Source: Nostoc sp. HK-01 (GTDB taxonomy: Bacteria; Cyanobacteriota; Cyanobacteriia; Cyanobacteriales; Nostocaceae). From it: DNA of 64,000 nucleotides. The stretch covers positions 496,001 to 560,000 of the forward strand of contig AP018318.1 in NCBI GenBank assembly GCA_003990705.1, in the 5' to 3' direction. Below the pieces are notes generated by a model that saw nothing but the letters and a program-made list of their open reading frames with translations, made no database searches and was not told the origin of the DNA. Position numbers and translations under genes: made by a program. Positions 1 to 12,277 of the stretch are shown here, one piece after another (the stretch's first letter is position 1; every line of letters begins with the position of its first letter).

Positions 1-1098
1 GGTGGAATTCGTTCGTTAAATGTGGCATTACGGCAAATTTTTGACTTGTATGCTTGCGTGCGTCCTTGCCGTTACTATGCTGGTACGCCTTCGCCGCACA
101 AAAATCCTGAGAAGCTAGATGTAATTGTTTATCGAGAAAATACCGAAGATATTTATTTGGGAATTGAATGGAAACAAGGTAGTGAAATTGGTTCACGCTT
201 AATTTCCATCCTCAACAAAGAACTCATCCCCGCCACCCCAGAACACGGCAAAAAGCAAATTCCTCTCGATTCTGGTATTGGCATCAAACCCATCAGTAAA
301 ACTGGTTCTCAGCGTCTAGTACGTCGCGCCATCAAACACGCCTTAACCTTACCCAAACATAAGCAACAGGTGACTCTGGTGCATAAGGGTAACATTATGA
401 AGTACACCGAAGGCGCGTTTCGTGATTGGGGTTATGAACTAGCAACTACTGAGTTTCGCCAAGAGACAGTTACCGAACGGGAATCTTGGATTTTAAGCAA
501 CAAGGAGAAAAATCCTAATATTTCCTTAGAAGAAAACGCCCGTCAAATTGATCCTGGTTTTGATGCACTTACCCCAGAGAAAAAAGCCCAAATTGTCAAG
601 GAAGTGGAAACAGTTCTTAACTCAATTTGGGATAGCCACGGCAATGGCAAGTGGAAAGATAAAGTCATGGTCAATGACCGCATTGCTGACAGTATTTTTC
701 AACAAATCCAAACCAGACCAGATGAATATTCAATTCTGGCGACAATGAACCTCAACGGGGATTACTTGTCGGATGCGGCTGCGGCAATTGTTGGTGGTTT
801 AGGTATGGGGCCTGGCGCGAATATTGGCGATGCTTGCGCCGTTTTTGAAGCAACTCACGGTACCGCACCCAAGCACGCAGGCTTAGACAAAATTAACCCT
901 GGTTCAGTGATTTTATCTGGCGTGATGATGTTGGAATATCTGGGTTGGCAAGAAGCCGCCGACTTAGTGAAGAAAGGTTTAGGAGATGCGATCGCCAACA
1001 GTCAAGTTACTTACGATTTAGCACGGTTACTCGAACCACCTGTAGAACCTCTCAAATGTTCTGAATTTGCCGACGCAATTATCAAACATTTCGGTTAA
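1..1098 (+). CDS. icd: NADP-dependent isocitrate dehydrogenase, 3' part (partial at left edge)
   Basis: Oxidises isocitrate to 2-oxoglutarate and CO2. In cyanobacteria, which use 2-oxoglutarate as the nitrogen-status signal, this enzyme feeds GS-GOGAT and NtcA signalling. The reading frame is open from base 1 (GGIRSLN before the GTG at 22), so the start lies outside the window. About 365 of the usual roughly 470 residues are present. Visible family blocks are the N-terminal [18 protein letters not shown] and YRENTEDIY, the central [31 protein letters not shown], and [23 protein letters not shown] near the C-terminus. The insertion around residues 150-215 is the long form usual in cyanobacterial IDH. 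The GTG at 22 is internal and not a real start. Confidence 0.96.
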   Translation, partial: GGIRSLNVALRQIFDLYACVRPCRYYAGTPSPHKNPEKLDVIVYRENTEDIYLGIEWKQGSEIGSRLISILNKELIPATPEHGKKQIPLDSGIGIKPISKTGSQRLVRRAIKHALTLPKHKQQVTLVHKGNIMKYTEGAFRDWGYELATTEFRQETVTERESWILSNKEKNPNISLEENARQIDPGFDALTPEKKAQIVKEVETVLNSIWDSHGNGKWKDKVMVNDRIADSIFQQIQTRPDEYSILATMNLNGDYLSDAAAAIVGGLGMGPGANIGDACAVFEATHGTAPKHAGLDKINPGSVILSGVMMLEYLGWQEAADLVKKGLGDAIANSQVTYDLARLLEPPVEPLKCSEFADAIIKHFG

Positions 1099-1111
1099 TT
1101 TTAGTTAACCT

Positions 1112-1136
1112 TTAGGGCGGGTTTTTCCCGTCCTAA
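1112..1136 (+). terminator. Hairpin after icd
   Basis: A 10-bp stem (TTAGGGCGGG pairing with CCCGTCCTAA, one G-U pair) with a TTTTT loop begins 13 nt after the icd stop. There is no strong T-run after it, so intrinsic termination is probable rather than certain. Confidence 0.6.
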
Positions 1137-1247
1137 CATCAATTCATTTATTGCTTATTGCATAATAATTCATATAAATTTTAAGTATTTAGCAAGAATT
1201 AAATATAAAAGTTAATCAAATAAATCCCATTAGTTCAAACTACAAAT

Positions 1248-1529
1248 AATTGGTTAGAAGACATTGGTTTAGGCGTTACCTTGTGGACTGGAGAATTTGA
1301 AGGGAGAAATAACACTTGGTTGCGCTGGTGTGACCAAGCAGGTAGTATTTTACTGACTGGTGATGAACGCACCAAATTATACCATTTTGGATTTTAGATT
1401 TTGGATTTTGGATTGATAAAGGGTTTACTGGTAAGCTGTTCAGAAATCCATTTGTCGCAATCATTTTTCAAATTGGTATTACTAGCCGAGAGATTAAAAG
1501 CTCTGGGTGTAGACCCTGGTAGTATTTAA
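1248..1529 (+). pseudogene. Remnant of a Uma2-family nuclease gene (C-terminal part)
   Basis: Frame 3 reads NWLEDIGLGVTLWTGEFEG, then NTWLRWCDQAGSILLTGDE and RTKL, which matches the C-terminal beta-hairpin region of Uma2 (DUF820) proteins. After a TAG at 1395 and about 80 nt of unrelated DNA rich in GATTTTGGATT repeats, the same frame resumes as VLLAERLKALGVDPGSI plus stop, the usual Uma2 tail. There is no start codon and the N-terminal catalytic part is missing. An insertion of repeat DNA into a decaying gene explains the picture. Family assignment is from recalled motifs. Confidence 0.6.
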
Positions 1530-1646
1530 CCTAAATTTAACTATATTTATTTTTGTGTTTAAGCCATAAAGATGATTTTTTGTAGCCTAAATCTATGACA
1601 ATGAAAATTGACAACAAATTGCGTAGATTTGCTGTAAAAAATTCTT

Positions 1647-2387
1647 ATGACTCTTAACCGCAGACATTTCTTATTTTTACTGGGTGCAGGTGCAGGTAGT
1701 TTTGCATTAGATTCTTTGGCGTTGGCTGATAAATCACCTGTTAGTCAAGCACCAAGCACTACAGGCGTAATTGAACTACCACCTTTACCATACGCTTACG
1801 AAGCATTAGAACCACACATTGATGCGAAAACAATGCAGTTTCATCACGATAAGCACCATGCGGCTTATGTGAAAAACTTGAATGCTGCTTTAGACAAACA
1901 CCCAGAACTGAAAAACAAACCTGTTGAAGAACTGTTACGCAAACTTGGCAAAGTTCCGGCAGATATCCGTACAACAGTCCGCAATAATGGTGGTGGTCAT
2001 GTTAACCACTCAATGTTTTGGAAAATTATGAAGCCGGAGGGAGGCGGAGAACCAACAGGAGAAATCGCCACTGCAATTAATCAAAATTTTGGTAATTTTG
2101 CCGCCTTTAAAAAGCAATTTAACGACGCTGGCGCAGCACGTTTTGGTAGTGGTTGGGTTTGGCTTGTACGTAACAAAAATGGTAAGCTAGAAATTACAAC
2201 CACAGCTAATCAAGATAATCCCATTAGTGAAGGTAAATATCCCATTCTCGGTAATGATGTCTGGGAACATGCCTATTATCTCAACTATCAAAACCGCCGC
2301 GCTGATTATTTAACAGCATGGTGGAATGTTGTTAACTGGGATGAGATTAACAGCCGATTTGCAGAAGCAAATAAATTTGCTTATTAA
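1647..2387 (+). CDS. sodA: Exported Mn-type superoxide dismutase
   Basis: Dismutes superoxide to H2O2 and O2. The first 30 residues carry a Tat-like signal ([14 protein letters not shown], alanine-rich end), so the enzyme is probably placed in the thylakoid or cytoplasmic membrane or periplasm, as known for the membrane-targeted SodA of Anabaena. The predicted metal ligands are H66 (in HHDKHH), H121 (NHSMFW), D204 and H208 (DVWEHAYY). The GGGHVNH block favours a Mn-type or cambialistic enzyme over the FeSOD form. At 246 aa it is about 40 residues longer than cytosolic SODs because of the signal and linker. It is monocistronic, with a strong terminator behind it. Confidence 0.95.
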   Translation: MTLNRRHFLFLLGAGAGSFALDSLALADKSPVSQAPSTTGVIELPPLPYAYEALEPHIDAKTMQFHHDKHHAAYVKNLNAALDKHPELKNKPVEELLRKLGKVPADIRTTVRNNGGGHVNHSMFWKIMKPEGGGEPTGEIATAINQNFGNFAAFKKQFNDAGAARFGSGWVWLVRNKNGKLEITTTANQDNPISEGKYPILGNDVWEHAYYLNYQNRRADYLTAWWNVVNWDEINSRFAEANKFAY

Positions 2388-2417
2388 AGGTTAATTTGTA
2401 AATACAAATAAGCTCAG

Positions 2418-2446
2418 ATCCCCGACTTCTTCGAGAAGTCGGGGAT
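2418..2446. terminator. Bidirectional terminator between sodA and the M15 peptidase gene
   Basis: A perfect 13-bp stem (ATCCCCGACTTCT pairing with AGAAGTCGGGGAT) closes a TCG loop and is followed by TTTTG. It sits between two convergent genes and is a common cyanobacterial repeat type. Confidence 0.85.
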
Positions 2447-2479
2447 TTTGTTGTTTATAAAATATAGAGGATTGTCATA

Positions 2480-3181
2480 TCACAGTCCCAATGCTTTGCG
2501 TGTACCTGGCCCAACAATACCATCAGCTGTTAAACCTTGCTTGTTTTGAAAAGCTGTCACAGCATTATCAGTAGCCGCACCAAATATCCCATCGACTTTA
2601 AGATTAAATCCTTTTTGAATGAGAGCTTTCTGCACAGCAATTACATCATCTCCTTGCATAGGTGGCTCAGTCAGAAATAAAATTCTTGGCTGTCCAGAAA
2701 CAGAATTAGGTTGAGATAAAGCTCTCATTTCTGATTGGATAATAGGAAACTTGGCATCCCAAGTAGCAGCATCTCTGACATTTAACCCATCATCAATATG
2801 AACTGAATCTGCGGGGGTAAAATCTCCTCCCCATCGTAGCATCGGATCATTACGGATGCTTTGAATAAAGTTTTGAATTGCTTGTGGCAGATTTTTTAAG
2901 TTGCTTTTGTCGAGAGCGTCACTGTTAAATAGCTTATCTCCTAGAGAAACATTCATATCAATGCCATGACCGACTAAATGATTTGACCGACTAGCGGGAC
3001 GGACAATTGCGCCTGAGACTACGCCACCTTGTAAGCGAGTAGAACTAGTGACATAAAGTTTGATACCAGCATCAGTCGCAAATTGATCAACTTTTTCTAG
3101 GGAGTCAAAAAACTCAATGTCTGCTAAAAGAGGTTTACCTATAAATCGAGGTGATTTAAATGCTTCTAATTTAGTTACCAT
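2480..3181 (-). CDS. M15-type peptidoglycan peptidase with C-terminal peptidoglycan-binding domain
   Basis: Likely hydrolyses peptide bonds in the cell wall. Residues 20-155 resemble the M15 (VanY/endolysin) family. SNHLVGHGIDMN supplies the His and Asp zinc ligands and DSVHIDD the second His, with WGGDF between. Residues 175-233 form a PG_binding_1 domain (GDDVIAVQKAL, VDGIFGAATDNAVTAFQ, LTADGIVGPGTRKAL). No signal peptide is apparent, as in some phage-derived lysins, so the route to the wall is unclear. An L-Ala-D-Glu or D-Ala-D-Ala endopeptidase is equally possible. Confidence 0.82.
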   Translation of the reverse strand: MVTKLEAFKSPRFIGKPLLADIEFFDSLEKVDQFATDAGIKLYVTSSTRLQGGVVSGAIVRPASRSNHLVGHGIDMNVSLGDKLFNSDALDKSNLKNLPQAIQNFIQSIRNDPMLRWGGDFTPADSVHIDDGLNVRDAATWDAKFPIIQSEMRALSQPNSVSGQPRILFLTEPPMQGDDVIAVQKALIQKGFNLKVDGIFGAATDNAVTAFQNKQGLTADGIVGPGTRKALGL

Positions 3182-3332
3182 AATTACCTTGATTTGGGAT
3201 GCAGTAGTTAATTCTTTGGAAACAATCTATGGTGATGGAGGAATTGAGACTAGATAATTATGGATTTATAATATTTCTCATACCTTTAGTAGTAGCCTTA
3301 AGTATAATTTTGGCTTTTTTTAGATGAAACTA

Positions 3333-4328
3333 TTAAGAAATATCAATTGATGTAAAGCGATCGCGCACACTTAAAGCAGTATCAGAAAAGTCACTAAATA
3401 CGCCATCAACGCCTAAACTAAAAAATAGTTCATATTCCCCTTGGGGATTACCTGGGAAGTCTAGAGGTAAAAAGCTGTCTTCGTTGCGAAAAGTCCAGAT
3501 ATGTACCTTTAAACCAACAGCATGGGCATTTTGTAGCACAGATGTGGGCGATCGCAATTTATTTTTATGATCTCTAGGAACTAAAATATCTTTATGAATA
3601 CCAATTGCTTGGGCGTATTTAGCAATCTCCTCCAACCCTGATTTTGTTACTAAATCGGTATATGTGCGAACATCACCACTAACAACAAAGTCATAAGGTT
3701 GACCAGTAAGATTGATTAATTGGACTAAAGGTAAATTAGTTATTTGGGCTAAATATCGTAAGTTACTCACTTCAAAAGATTGAATAAAAATTGGGGCGTT
3801 TTTTTCGTGATAACCGTTGGCTCGTAAAGTATTGAGTAAAGGTTCTTCTAAACTTAAATTGATAGACCTAAAATAAGTGGGATGTTTTGTTTCAGGATAA
3901 ATGCCAATATTCCGACCCAATTTTTTACTATAATTTTTGGCTAAATAAATAATTTCTTGGAGTGTAGGAATTTCCCACAAATCATCATAAATAGTATTTT
4001 GTTGGCGTAATTGAGGGATTCTTTCTTTGGCGCGTAATGTTTTGATTTCAGCTAGGGTAAAGTCTTCTGTAAACCAACCCTTTTTTGATTCGCCATCGAT
4101 AATTTTAGTGGTGCGCCGTTGAGCAAATTCTGGATGTTTAGCAACATTAGTGGTTTCTGAAATTTCGTTTTCGTGACGCGCAATTAAAACACCATCTTGA
4201 GTTGAAACTAAATCTGGTTCAATGTAGTCTGCACCAAAATTAATTGCTAATTCGTAAGCGGCTAAAGTGTGTTCTGGACGATAGCCACTCGCGCCGCGAT
4301 GAGCAATAATGATGGGTTTTTTATTCAT
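3333..4328 (-). CDS. Glycerophosphodiester phosphodiesterase
   Basis: Hydrolyses glycerophosphodiesters to glycerol-3-phosphate and an alcohol (GDPD/GlpQ family, TIM barrel). The catalytic block is at the N-terminus: AHRGASGYRPEHTLAAY contains the HR and second His motifs, followed by the metal-binding EPDL and ARHE. The C-terminal LGVDGVFSDF is also typical. I start at the ATG at 4328 (MNKKPIIIAHRG), giving 331 aa, because the upstream in-frame TTG at 4352 adds nothing conserved. No signal peptide follows this start, so a cytoplasmic role in phospholipid turnover is likely. Confidence 0.88.
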   Translation of the reverse strand: MNKKPIIIAHRGASGYRPEHTLAAYELAINFGADYIEPDLVSTQDGVLIARHENEISETTNVAKHPEFAQRRTTKIIDGESKKGWFTEDFTLAEIKTLRAKERIPQLRQQNTIYDDLWEIPTLQEIIYLAKNYSKKLGRNIGIYPETKHPTYFRSINLSLEEPLLNTLRANGYHEKNAPIFIQSFEVSNLRYLAQITNLPLVQLINLTGQPYDFVVSGDVRTYTDLVTKSGLEEIAKYAQAIGIHKDILVPRDHKNKLRSPTSVLQNAHAVGLKVHIWTFRNEDSFLPLDFPGNPQGEYELFFSLGVDGVFSDFSDTALSVRDRFTSIDIS

Positions 4329-4539
4329 GAGGATGATTGTGGTGGAAGACAAGAATTGTTTATCTCACGCAGAGGCGCAAAGAGTTACAGCAAAGTTATC
4401 TGTTTAGTCAGCAGAATCAGAATTTATGCAACAGGTTTATAAATTTATGGGGATTTTTTTAACAAATGTTAATATTGGGAGACAGGATGCGATCGCCTAT
4501 TACCTATTGCTCATGCCTTTTGATACCCAAGAAGATTAA

Positions 4540-6633
<2,094 letters not shown>

Positions 6634-6643
6634 ACTCTAGAGA

Positions 6644-7696
6644 TTAACTAAACTCCATCGTCTCCACAAAAGACAAAATATTATCCTTAATATACTCAGC
6701 TTCTTCGGCGATATCATTTGGTATTTCGCCATATAAAAAGCTGCGTTGATTGCTAACTATATATAAAAACTCTCCATTAATAAAAGCCAGCAATCCACGG
6801 TAAGCATCCAATCTAGTAGCAGTACCGTTATTTCCTTGTTGAGACATGGTTGAACCTTTAGGCATATCAACTAAGGCGTAATATGCACCCGCAAAAATGT
6901 CTTCTAAATACTCACTATACTTGATTTGAGCATCTGACACATTTGTAAAAATTGCTTGGGGGACATATTTATCTACTACGATATTTTTTAAATATTCCTC
7001 CTGTCCCTCAGATTCTAATTCTTCTAACTGTTCTGGAGGGATAGGATAATAATCAATCCGTAACAAAGTCCCAAAGTCATCAGAAAAACCCACTACTCCT
7101 TCTTGTGTTTGAATCTTACCTCCTTGTGTTGGATCAACAGGAATCGAAACTGTAAAATTGCCTAAAGGAGATTCATAGACATCTTCGAGATAGTCTTCTA
7201 CAGTAATTGTGTCATCTTCATCATCAAAATCTGCTTCATTTTCTCCTGCTTGAAAAGCCGCAATTATTTCTTTGACAATTTCATCGGCTTCTTCATCTTC
7301 AAGGTCTAATGCTGTTTGTAACCTTTTTAAGAAAGGCTGTTTATTTTGAGGAACAATTAATTCTTCTTCATCTAAAAGTGCAACTACCCCAGCCGCAAAA
7401 CCATCTAAGACTAAATCTTCAGGGAGAGATTCATTTGCCGTGTTAAACAACGGACTCAACCCTTGTGATTCTGCTATATAGATGAGTTTATCGACGATTT
7501 CGATCATTTCATCTTCGGAATATTCTTCAAAAACCTCAAATTCCCAGAGGATACCTGCTAAACCTTCGGGATCTACTTCTTCAATCGAAGCATCTGCGAT
7601 CGCCGTTACCACCGCGATCGCTGCTACAGCTTCTTCTGGTGTTAAAGACTCGGCTAATGTTTTTTGTGAGTTAAAAACATTATCATATTTAGTCAT
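6644..7696 (-). CDS. Acidic protein of unknown function, TerB-like N-terminal half
   Basis: Not recognised as a named family. The 350-aa protein is very acidic. Residues about 10-155 are two helical segments resembling TerB-type repeats (LTPEEAVAAIAVVTAIADASI, then FEEYSEDEMIEIVDKL). An acidic linker (ENEADFDDEDD) follows, and the C-terminal half (GNFTVSIPVDPTQGG, RIDYYPIPPEQLEEL, FLYIVSNQRSF) looks like a compact beta-rich domain seen in cyanobacterial unknown proteins. No signal peptide or membrane segment. The start is the ATG at 7696 with GGGTAG 5-6 nt upstream; the longer frame to 7747 lacks support. Confidence 0.75.
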   Translation of the reverse strand: MTKYDNVFNSQKTLAESLTPEEAVAAIAVVTAIADASIEEVDPEGLAGILWEFEVFEEYSEDEMIEIVDKLIYIAESQGLSPLFNTANESLPEDLVLDGFAAGVVALLDEEELIVPQNKQPFLKRLQTALDLEDEEADEIVKEIIAAFQAGENEADFDDEDDTITVEDYLEDVYESPLGNFTVSIPVDPTQGGKIQTQEGVVGFSDDFGTLLRIDYYPIPPEQLEELESEGQEEYLKNIVVDKYVPQAIFTNVSDAQIKYSEYLEDIFAGAYYALVDMPKGSTMSQQGNNGTATRLDAYRGLLAFINGEFLYIVSNQRSFLYGEIPNDIAEEAEYIKDNILSFVETMEFS

Positions 7697-8365
7697 AATT
7701 GCTACCCTTGTTGATTGCTTACTAGTTTGATTAAAATTTCCCTTCAATTCATATTCATTTGTATTTAATTAATCCCCTTAGCTTTTTTCATCCTCCAAAT
7801 GAGACATCCAAAAGTAATTAGCAATATGTCTGCAAAAAACAGCAAAAATTTGCTATAAATTTGGACAATTCACCCATCACTTAGATTAATTAGTCTTGAT
7901 AAACTTAGCTTTCATGAAAACTCTTTTGTTTTAACAGTTGAATTTCCTAATTCATCTACTGCTAATGATTACCATAAAAAATCAATTTATAATTTTTTTT
8001 AACAGTTCTATAAATTCTCTCATCACCAAACAAAGATCTGAATGCAGCAAACAGGGTTTGTCATCCTGATATTTGATGCACTACAACACATCAATTTGAT
8101 TTGCTTTGTATCACATAACCTTGACACTGTATGCAACATAATACTTTACCAAGAGCCAATTTCTTAGGATTAATTTAATTTTGATGACAAAATCTCTATA
8201 TATGAACTGCTAGAACATCGATTTTTTGACCTCTAGCAAGAGAACTATATCTAATGATAGAAAATAAACTAGCTCTCGATAGATTTTCTTTACCAATAGC
8301 AGGATGGCATAATACCGAAGTGCAAAGCAACACATAGAAATTATTTAAATCCCAATTTAAATCTT
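7697..8365. other. AT-rich intergenic region, divergent promoters
   Basis: About 670 bp between divergent genes with no credible coding sequence. It should contain promoters for the acidic protein gene and the amylase gene. A TTGACA hexamer is at 8121-8126 but has no well-spaced -10 box, so I do not call a promoter. Confidence 0.5.
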
Positions 8366-10294
8366 ATGGTGCAAACACCTCCATCCCAGTTCTCACCAGA
8401 CCAATACACAGTAGATTCAGCCACAGCCGAAGTAGAAGCGCTGATTCAAACGCCACCATCAGATACAGAGCTTAATCTAGAGTTTCTCTACACCAGAGAT
8501 ATTGAATTTCGCCAAGAAACAATTTACTTTATCGTTGTCGATCGCTTTCATGATGGCGACCCCGAAAATAGTGAAGGTATTAATCCAGAATTGTATGATC
8601 CCAGCGGACAAGACTGGGGTAAATACTGGGGTGGCGATTTGCAAGGTGTTATAGAAAAATTAGACTATCTCAAAAATATGGGAGTTACCGCTGTTTGGTT
8701 AACTCCTTTATTTGAGCAAGTAGAAGAATTATTTGTTGGTAATGCAGCCATACATGGCTATTGGACAAAAGACTTTAAACGCATCAATCCCAGGTATATT
8801 GCTAAAGACGAAAACCCGTCGTTAAATGAAACCCAAGAAGCCAAAAATACAACATTTGATCGCTTAATTGAAGAGTTGCACAAACGCAACATGAAACTGG
8901 TGCTAGATATTGTTTGTAACCACAGTACCCCTGATACTAGCGGTAGTAAAGGTGAATTGTATGACGACGGTGTAAAAATCGCCGACTTTAATAACGATGT
9001 TAATAACTGGTATCACCATTATGGTGAAGTGCAGAACTGGGAAGATGATTGGCAAGTCCAAAACTGTGAATTAGCTGGTTTAGCCACCTTCAATGAAAAC
9101 AACAGCGAATATCGTGAGTACATCAAATCAGCCATTAAGCAATGGCTAGATAGAGGTGTAGATGCCTTGCGGGTAGACACTGTGAAGCACATGCCCATTT
9201 GGTTTTGGCAAGAATTCACAGGCGATATGTACAATCACAGACCAGATGTATTCATTTTTGGGGAATGGATTTATAGTGGCCCCACCGACGATCGCTCTTT
9301 GGAATTTGCCAATAATTCTGGGATGACTATTCTAGACTTTGGCTTGTGTGTTGCCATTCGTGCCGCCCTCGCCCAAGGCTCTGAAAATGGATTTCACACC
9401 ATTCAATACATTTTTGATGAAGACTACCGCTACAACGGCGCAACCGAGTTAATCACCTTCATCGATAACCACGATATGCCGCGCTTTCAATCGCTCAACC
9501 CTGACCCAGCGATGTTGAGAGTGGCGATCGCCTTAATTATGACATCCCGTGGTATTCCCTGCATCTATTACGGCACAGAACAGTATCTCCATAACGATAC
9601 TGATGGCGGTAACGACCCATACAACCGCCCCATGATGGAAACATGGGACAACGATACAGAAGTTTATCGCTACATCCGCTTACTGTCTGGCTTACGACGA
9701 CTGAACCCAGCTATCTCAATGGGTAGTCATTGGCAAAAATACATCACCCCCGATGTTTACTGCTACGTCCGCCGTTACCGTGATTCTCTGTGCTTCGTCG
9801 CCCTCAACCGAGGTGGAGAAGTCACATTGCCAGAAATCGAAACAGAACTACCCGACGGCGAACACACTTGTGTCATCACACGCAATAAATACGAAGTCAA
9901 AGACGGCAAAATTTACGACCTGCAACTAGAAGAACGGGGAGTAATTGTCATCAGCCATGTTGGCGAAAGAATCAAAGGACAAACCATCATTCGGGTACAA
10001 CTCAACGGCGTAAATACCCAACTCGGTGAAACCATCGTCGTCACAGGCGACTGTCCAGAATTAGGTAATTGGGATATTAGCAAAGCTTATCCCTTGGAAT
10101 ATATCAACGCCAACACTTGGTTTGCCGAGATTCCCTTTGATGAAAGTGCAGGCAAATTGATTAGTTATAAATATGCTCTCTGGCGCGAAGGGCGATCGCC
10201 CCTACGCGAAAACACCACACCCCGCCGTTGGGTAGTCGCCAAAGAAGGCACAGTCAAATGGCGTGACACCTGGGCAACCGGACGAGAATCTTAG
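8366..10294 (+). CDS. GH13 alpha-amylase-family enzyme with C-terminal CBM20
   Basis: Acts on alpha-1,4-glucans such as glycogen or starch. The catalytic barrel has all four GH13 regions: DIVCNH; GVDALRVDTVKH with nucleophile D271; FIFGEW with acid/base E300; FIDNHD with stabiliser D370. Residues about 545-640 form a CBM20 starch-binding domain (RVQLNGVNTQLGETIVVTGDCPELGNW, SYKYAL). The architecture resembles alpha-amylases and cyclodextrin glucanotransferases; the product cannot be decided from sequence alone. No signal peptide is seen, which fits intracellular glycogen use. No clear ribosome-binding site precedes the ATG. Confidence 0.92.
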   Translation: MVQTPPSQFSPDQYTVDSATAEVEALIQTPPSDTELNLEFLYTRDIEFRQETIYFIVVDRFHDGDPENSEGINPELYDPSGQDWGKYWGGDLQGVIEKLDYLKNMGVTAVWLTPLFEQVEELFVGNAAIHGYWTKDFKRINPRYIAKDENPSLNETQEAKNTTFDRLIEELHKRNMKLVLDIVCNHSTPDTSGSKGELYDDGVKIADFNNDVNNWYHHYGEVQNWEDDWQVQNCELAGLATFNENNSEYREYIKSAIKQWLDRGVDALRVDTVKHMPIWFWQEFTGDMYNHRPDVFIFGEWIYSGPTDDRSLEFANNSGMTILDFGLCVAIRAALAQGSENGFHTIQYIFDEDYRYNGATELITFIDNHDMPRFQSLNPDPAMLRVAIALIMTSRGIPCIYYGTEQYLHNDTDGGNDPYNRPMMETWDNDTEVYRYIRLLSGLRRLNPAISMGSHWQKYITPDVYCYVRRYRDSLCFVALNRGGEVTLPEIETELPDGEHTCVITRNKYEVKDGKIYDLQLEERGVIVISHVGERIKGQTIIRVQLNGVNTQLGETIVVTGDCPELGNWDISKAYPLEYINANTWFAEIPFDESAGKLISYKYALWREGRSPLRENTTPRRWVVAKEGTVKWRDTWATGRES

Positions 10295-10319
10295 AAGTCT
10301 GAAGGCTCGGAGGGCGTAA

Positions 10320-10359
10320 GGAGACAAAGTGTAATTTCTAGGTATTACACATTGTCTCC
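10320..10359 (+). terminator. Terminator after the amylase gene
   Basis: Long stem (GGAGACAA then GTGTAAT, pairing with ATTACAC then TTGTCTCC, with one A-A mismatch) starting 25 nt after the stop and followed by AAAATTTTT. Confidence 0.75.
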
Positions 10360-10503
10360 CTACTAAAATTTTTCCATCACCCTATAAGTGATTTGGGCGA
10401 AAAACAGGTGGCGTTATACATTAAATGTATAGCAAGAAGCAGAGAGCGTTAGACAAAAAGCATGAATGGTAGGAATAGTCATAACTTTTTCGCCTGCCTC
10501 TCC

Positions 10504-10541
10504 GCAGTCGCTACAACGGGGGAACCCCCGCAACGCGCTGC
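10504..10541. repeat. GC-rich interspersed palindrome, copy 1
   Basis: GCAGTCGC...GGGGGAACCCCCG...GCGCTGC forms nested inverted repeats. Related elements are at 16683-16723 and, more diverged, at 51658-51702. This palindrome family is common in Nostoc-type genomes. Confidence 0.7.
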
Positions 10542-10611
10542 TCTCTGCCTCCTGCTATACTCTCACACCTGACCAACTCAGGCTTGGTCGTTCACAGCGA
10601 AGGGTTTGGAA

Positions 10612-12093
10612 ATGTTTGCTTCCTCAGAGACTCCTATAATTGGGACAATTTTATTAGTAGCTTTCGGCATTTTAGGCTGGGGCTTTTATCGCGCCAGACC
10701 TTTTGGAAAACTGGGAATCTTAGCCTGGTTGCAGTCAGTGGTGTTAATGTCTCCCTGGCTGCTATTCTTTGGTTTATTTGCTGCCGGAATTTACCTCAAC
10801 ATAGTTGGCATATTGTTATTGGTGGTAGCTTCAGCTGGATTATATATCTACCTCGGCAGAAAACTGCGGGCGGCTGGGCAAGATGCCATTCTCCAGCAAC
10901 GAGCAACAGAAAGGCTTGCAGCTAATTCCACCTCGGAAGATAATGCTGCACAAACACCAGTTATTGCCGAACTAAAAGAAGTCTTATCAATTCCCGAAGC
11001 AGATTTGAGTGCCATTAAAAGCATTTTTGGCGTAGATACATTTTTCGCCACAGAAACGATCGCCTACCAAGAAGGCGCTATCTTTAACGGTAATCTGCGC
11101 GGCGAACCCCAAGAAGTTCACAACCGCCTCAGTGACAAGTTACGCGAACGCCTGGGTGAACAATATCGCCTGTTTTTAGTCGAAAACACAGACGGTAAAC
11201 CTGTGGTGATTGTATTACCTAGCCGTAACGATCCCCGTCCCACTACAACAGGGCAAAAAGCCTTTGCCGGAATTTTGCTCATCGCCACTCTGGCTACATG
11301 TTTAGAAACTGCCGGTTTACTCCTGAACTTCGATTTATTTGCCACCCCAGCACGCTTCACCCAAGCCTTACCCATCGGCCTTGGTATATTTGTAATTTTA
11401 ATTGGCCACGAAATCGGTCATTGGGTAATTGCGCGGCGTTATCAAGTCCGTCTTAGCTGGCCATTCTTTTTACCTGCTGTGCAGATTGGCTCCTTTGGTT
11501 CAATTACCCGCTTTGAATCTCTCTTGCCCAACCGTACTGCATTATTCGATATTACTTTGGCAGGGCCAGCCGCTGGCGGTATCGTCTCTTTAATCATGTT
11601 GATTGCGGGGTTATTACTTTCCCACCCAGGCAGTTTATTTCAATTACCTAATCAGTTCTTCCAAGGTTCCATTTTAGTTGGTAGCTTGGCGCGAGTAGTC
11701 CTCGGTTCAGCTTTACAATCACCCTTAGTCAACGTCCATCCTTTAGTCATCATTGGTTGGCTGGGGTTAGTAATTACTGCGTTAAACCTGATGCCAGCCG
11801 GTTCTCTAGATGGTGGACGCATCGTCCAAGCCATTTATGGGCGCAAAACTGCCAGAAGAGCCACATTTGCCACTTTAATTTTGTTGGCATTAGTTTCGCT
11901 TGGTAATACCTTGGCGATGTACTGGGCAATTGTCATTGTGTTTTTACAACGAGACTTAGAACGCCCCAGCTTAAACGAAATCAGCGAACCTGATGATGCC
12001 AGAGCCGCTTTAGGTCTTTTGGCACTATTCTTAATGATTGCCACTCTTCTGCCCTTAACTCCCGGTTTAGCTGGGCGTTTAGGCATTGGCTGA
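10612..12093 (+). CDS. Site-2-type intramembrane metalloprotease (M50, EGY-like)
   Basis: An intramembrane zinc protease of the M50B family closest in layout to plant and cyanobacterial EGY proteins. A short hydrophobic N-terminus (two membrane segments) is followed by a soluble segment of about 110 residues, then a multi-span core. The zinc motif is HEIGH (H266, E267, H270) and the second signature is NLMPAGSLDGGR. The substrate is unknown; membrane-bound anti-sigma factors or thylakoid proteins are typical for the family. The ATG at 10612 is preferred over an upstream TTG because GAAGGG lies 7 nt before it. Length 493 aa. Confidence 0.9.
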   Translation: MFASSETPIIGTILLVAFGILGWGFYRARPFGKLGILAWLQSVVLMSPWLLFFGLFAAGIYLNIVGILLLVVASAGLYIYLGRKLRAAGQDAILQQRATERLAANSTSEDNAAQTPVIAELKEVLSIPEADLSAIKSIFGVDTFFATETIAYQEGAIFNGNLRGEPQEVHNRLSDKLRERLGEQYRLFLVENTDGKPVVIVLPSRNDPRPTTTGQKAFAGILLIATLATCLETAGLLLNFDLFATPARFTQALPIGLGIFVILIGHEIGHWVIARRYQVRLSWPFFLPAVQIGSFGSITRFESLLPNRTALFDITLAGPAAGGIVSLIMLIAGLLLSHPGSLFQLPNQFFQGSILVGSLARVVLGSALQSPLVNVHPLVIIGWLGLVITALNLMPAGSLDGGRIVQAIYGRKTARRATFATLILLALVSLGNTLAMYWAIVIVFLQRDLERPSLNEISEPDDARAALGLLALFLMIATLLPLTPGLAGRLGIG

Positions 12094-12277
12094 TTAACTC
12101 TGAAATCTGAAGAATCTTCAAAAAATTTTTAGTGGCGTGAACTAAATTAATTAGCCCCCGCCACTAAAAACTCCGCTTAACTTCGCGTTTACCTCTTGAT
12201 TCCTCTGCGTTGAAAAACACTTATTAACTTAAAAATTAATATAAAAAAACAGCCAAATTTTTAATTATCAATAGGCT

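Noticed and set aside
8121-8142. TTGACA with CATAAT as an amylase promoter
   Set aside because: The spacing between the boxes is only 10 nt, too short for a sigma-70-type promoter.
8042-8164. 40-codon frame upstream of the amylase gene
   Set aside because: No ribosome-binding site, AT-driven composition and no similarity known to me; likely chance.
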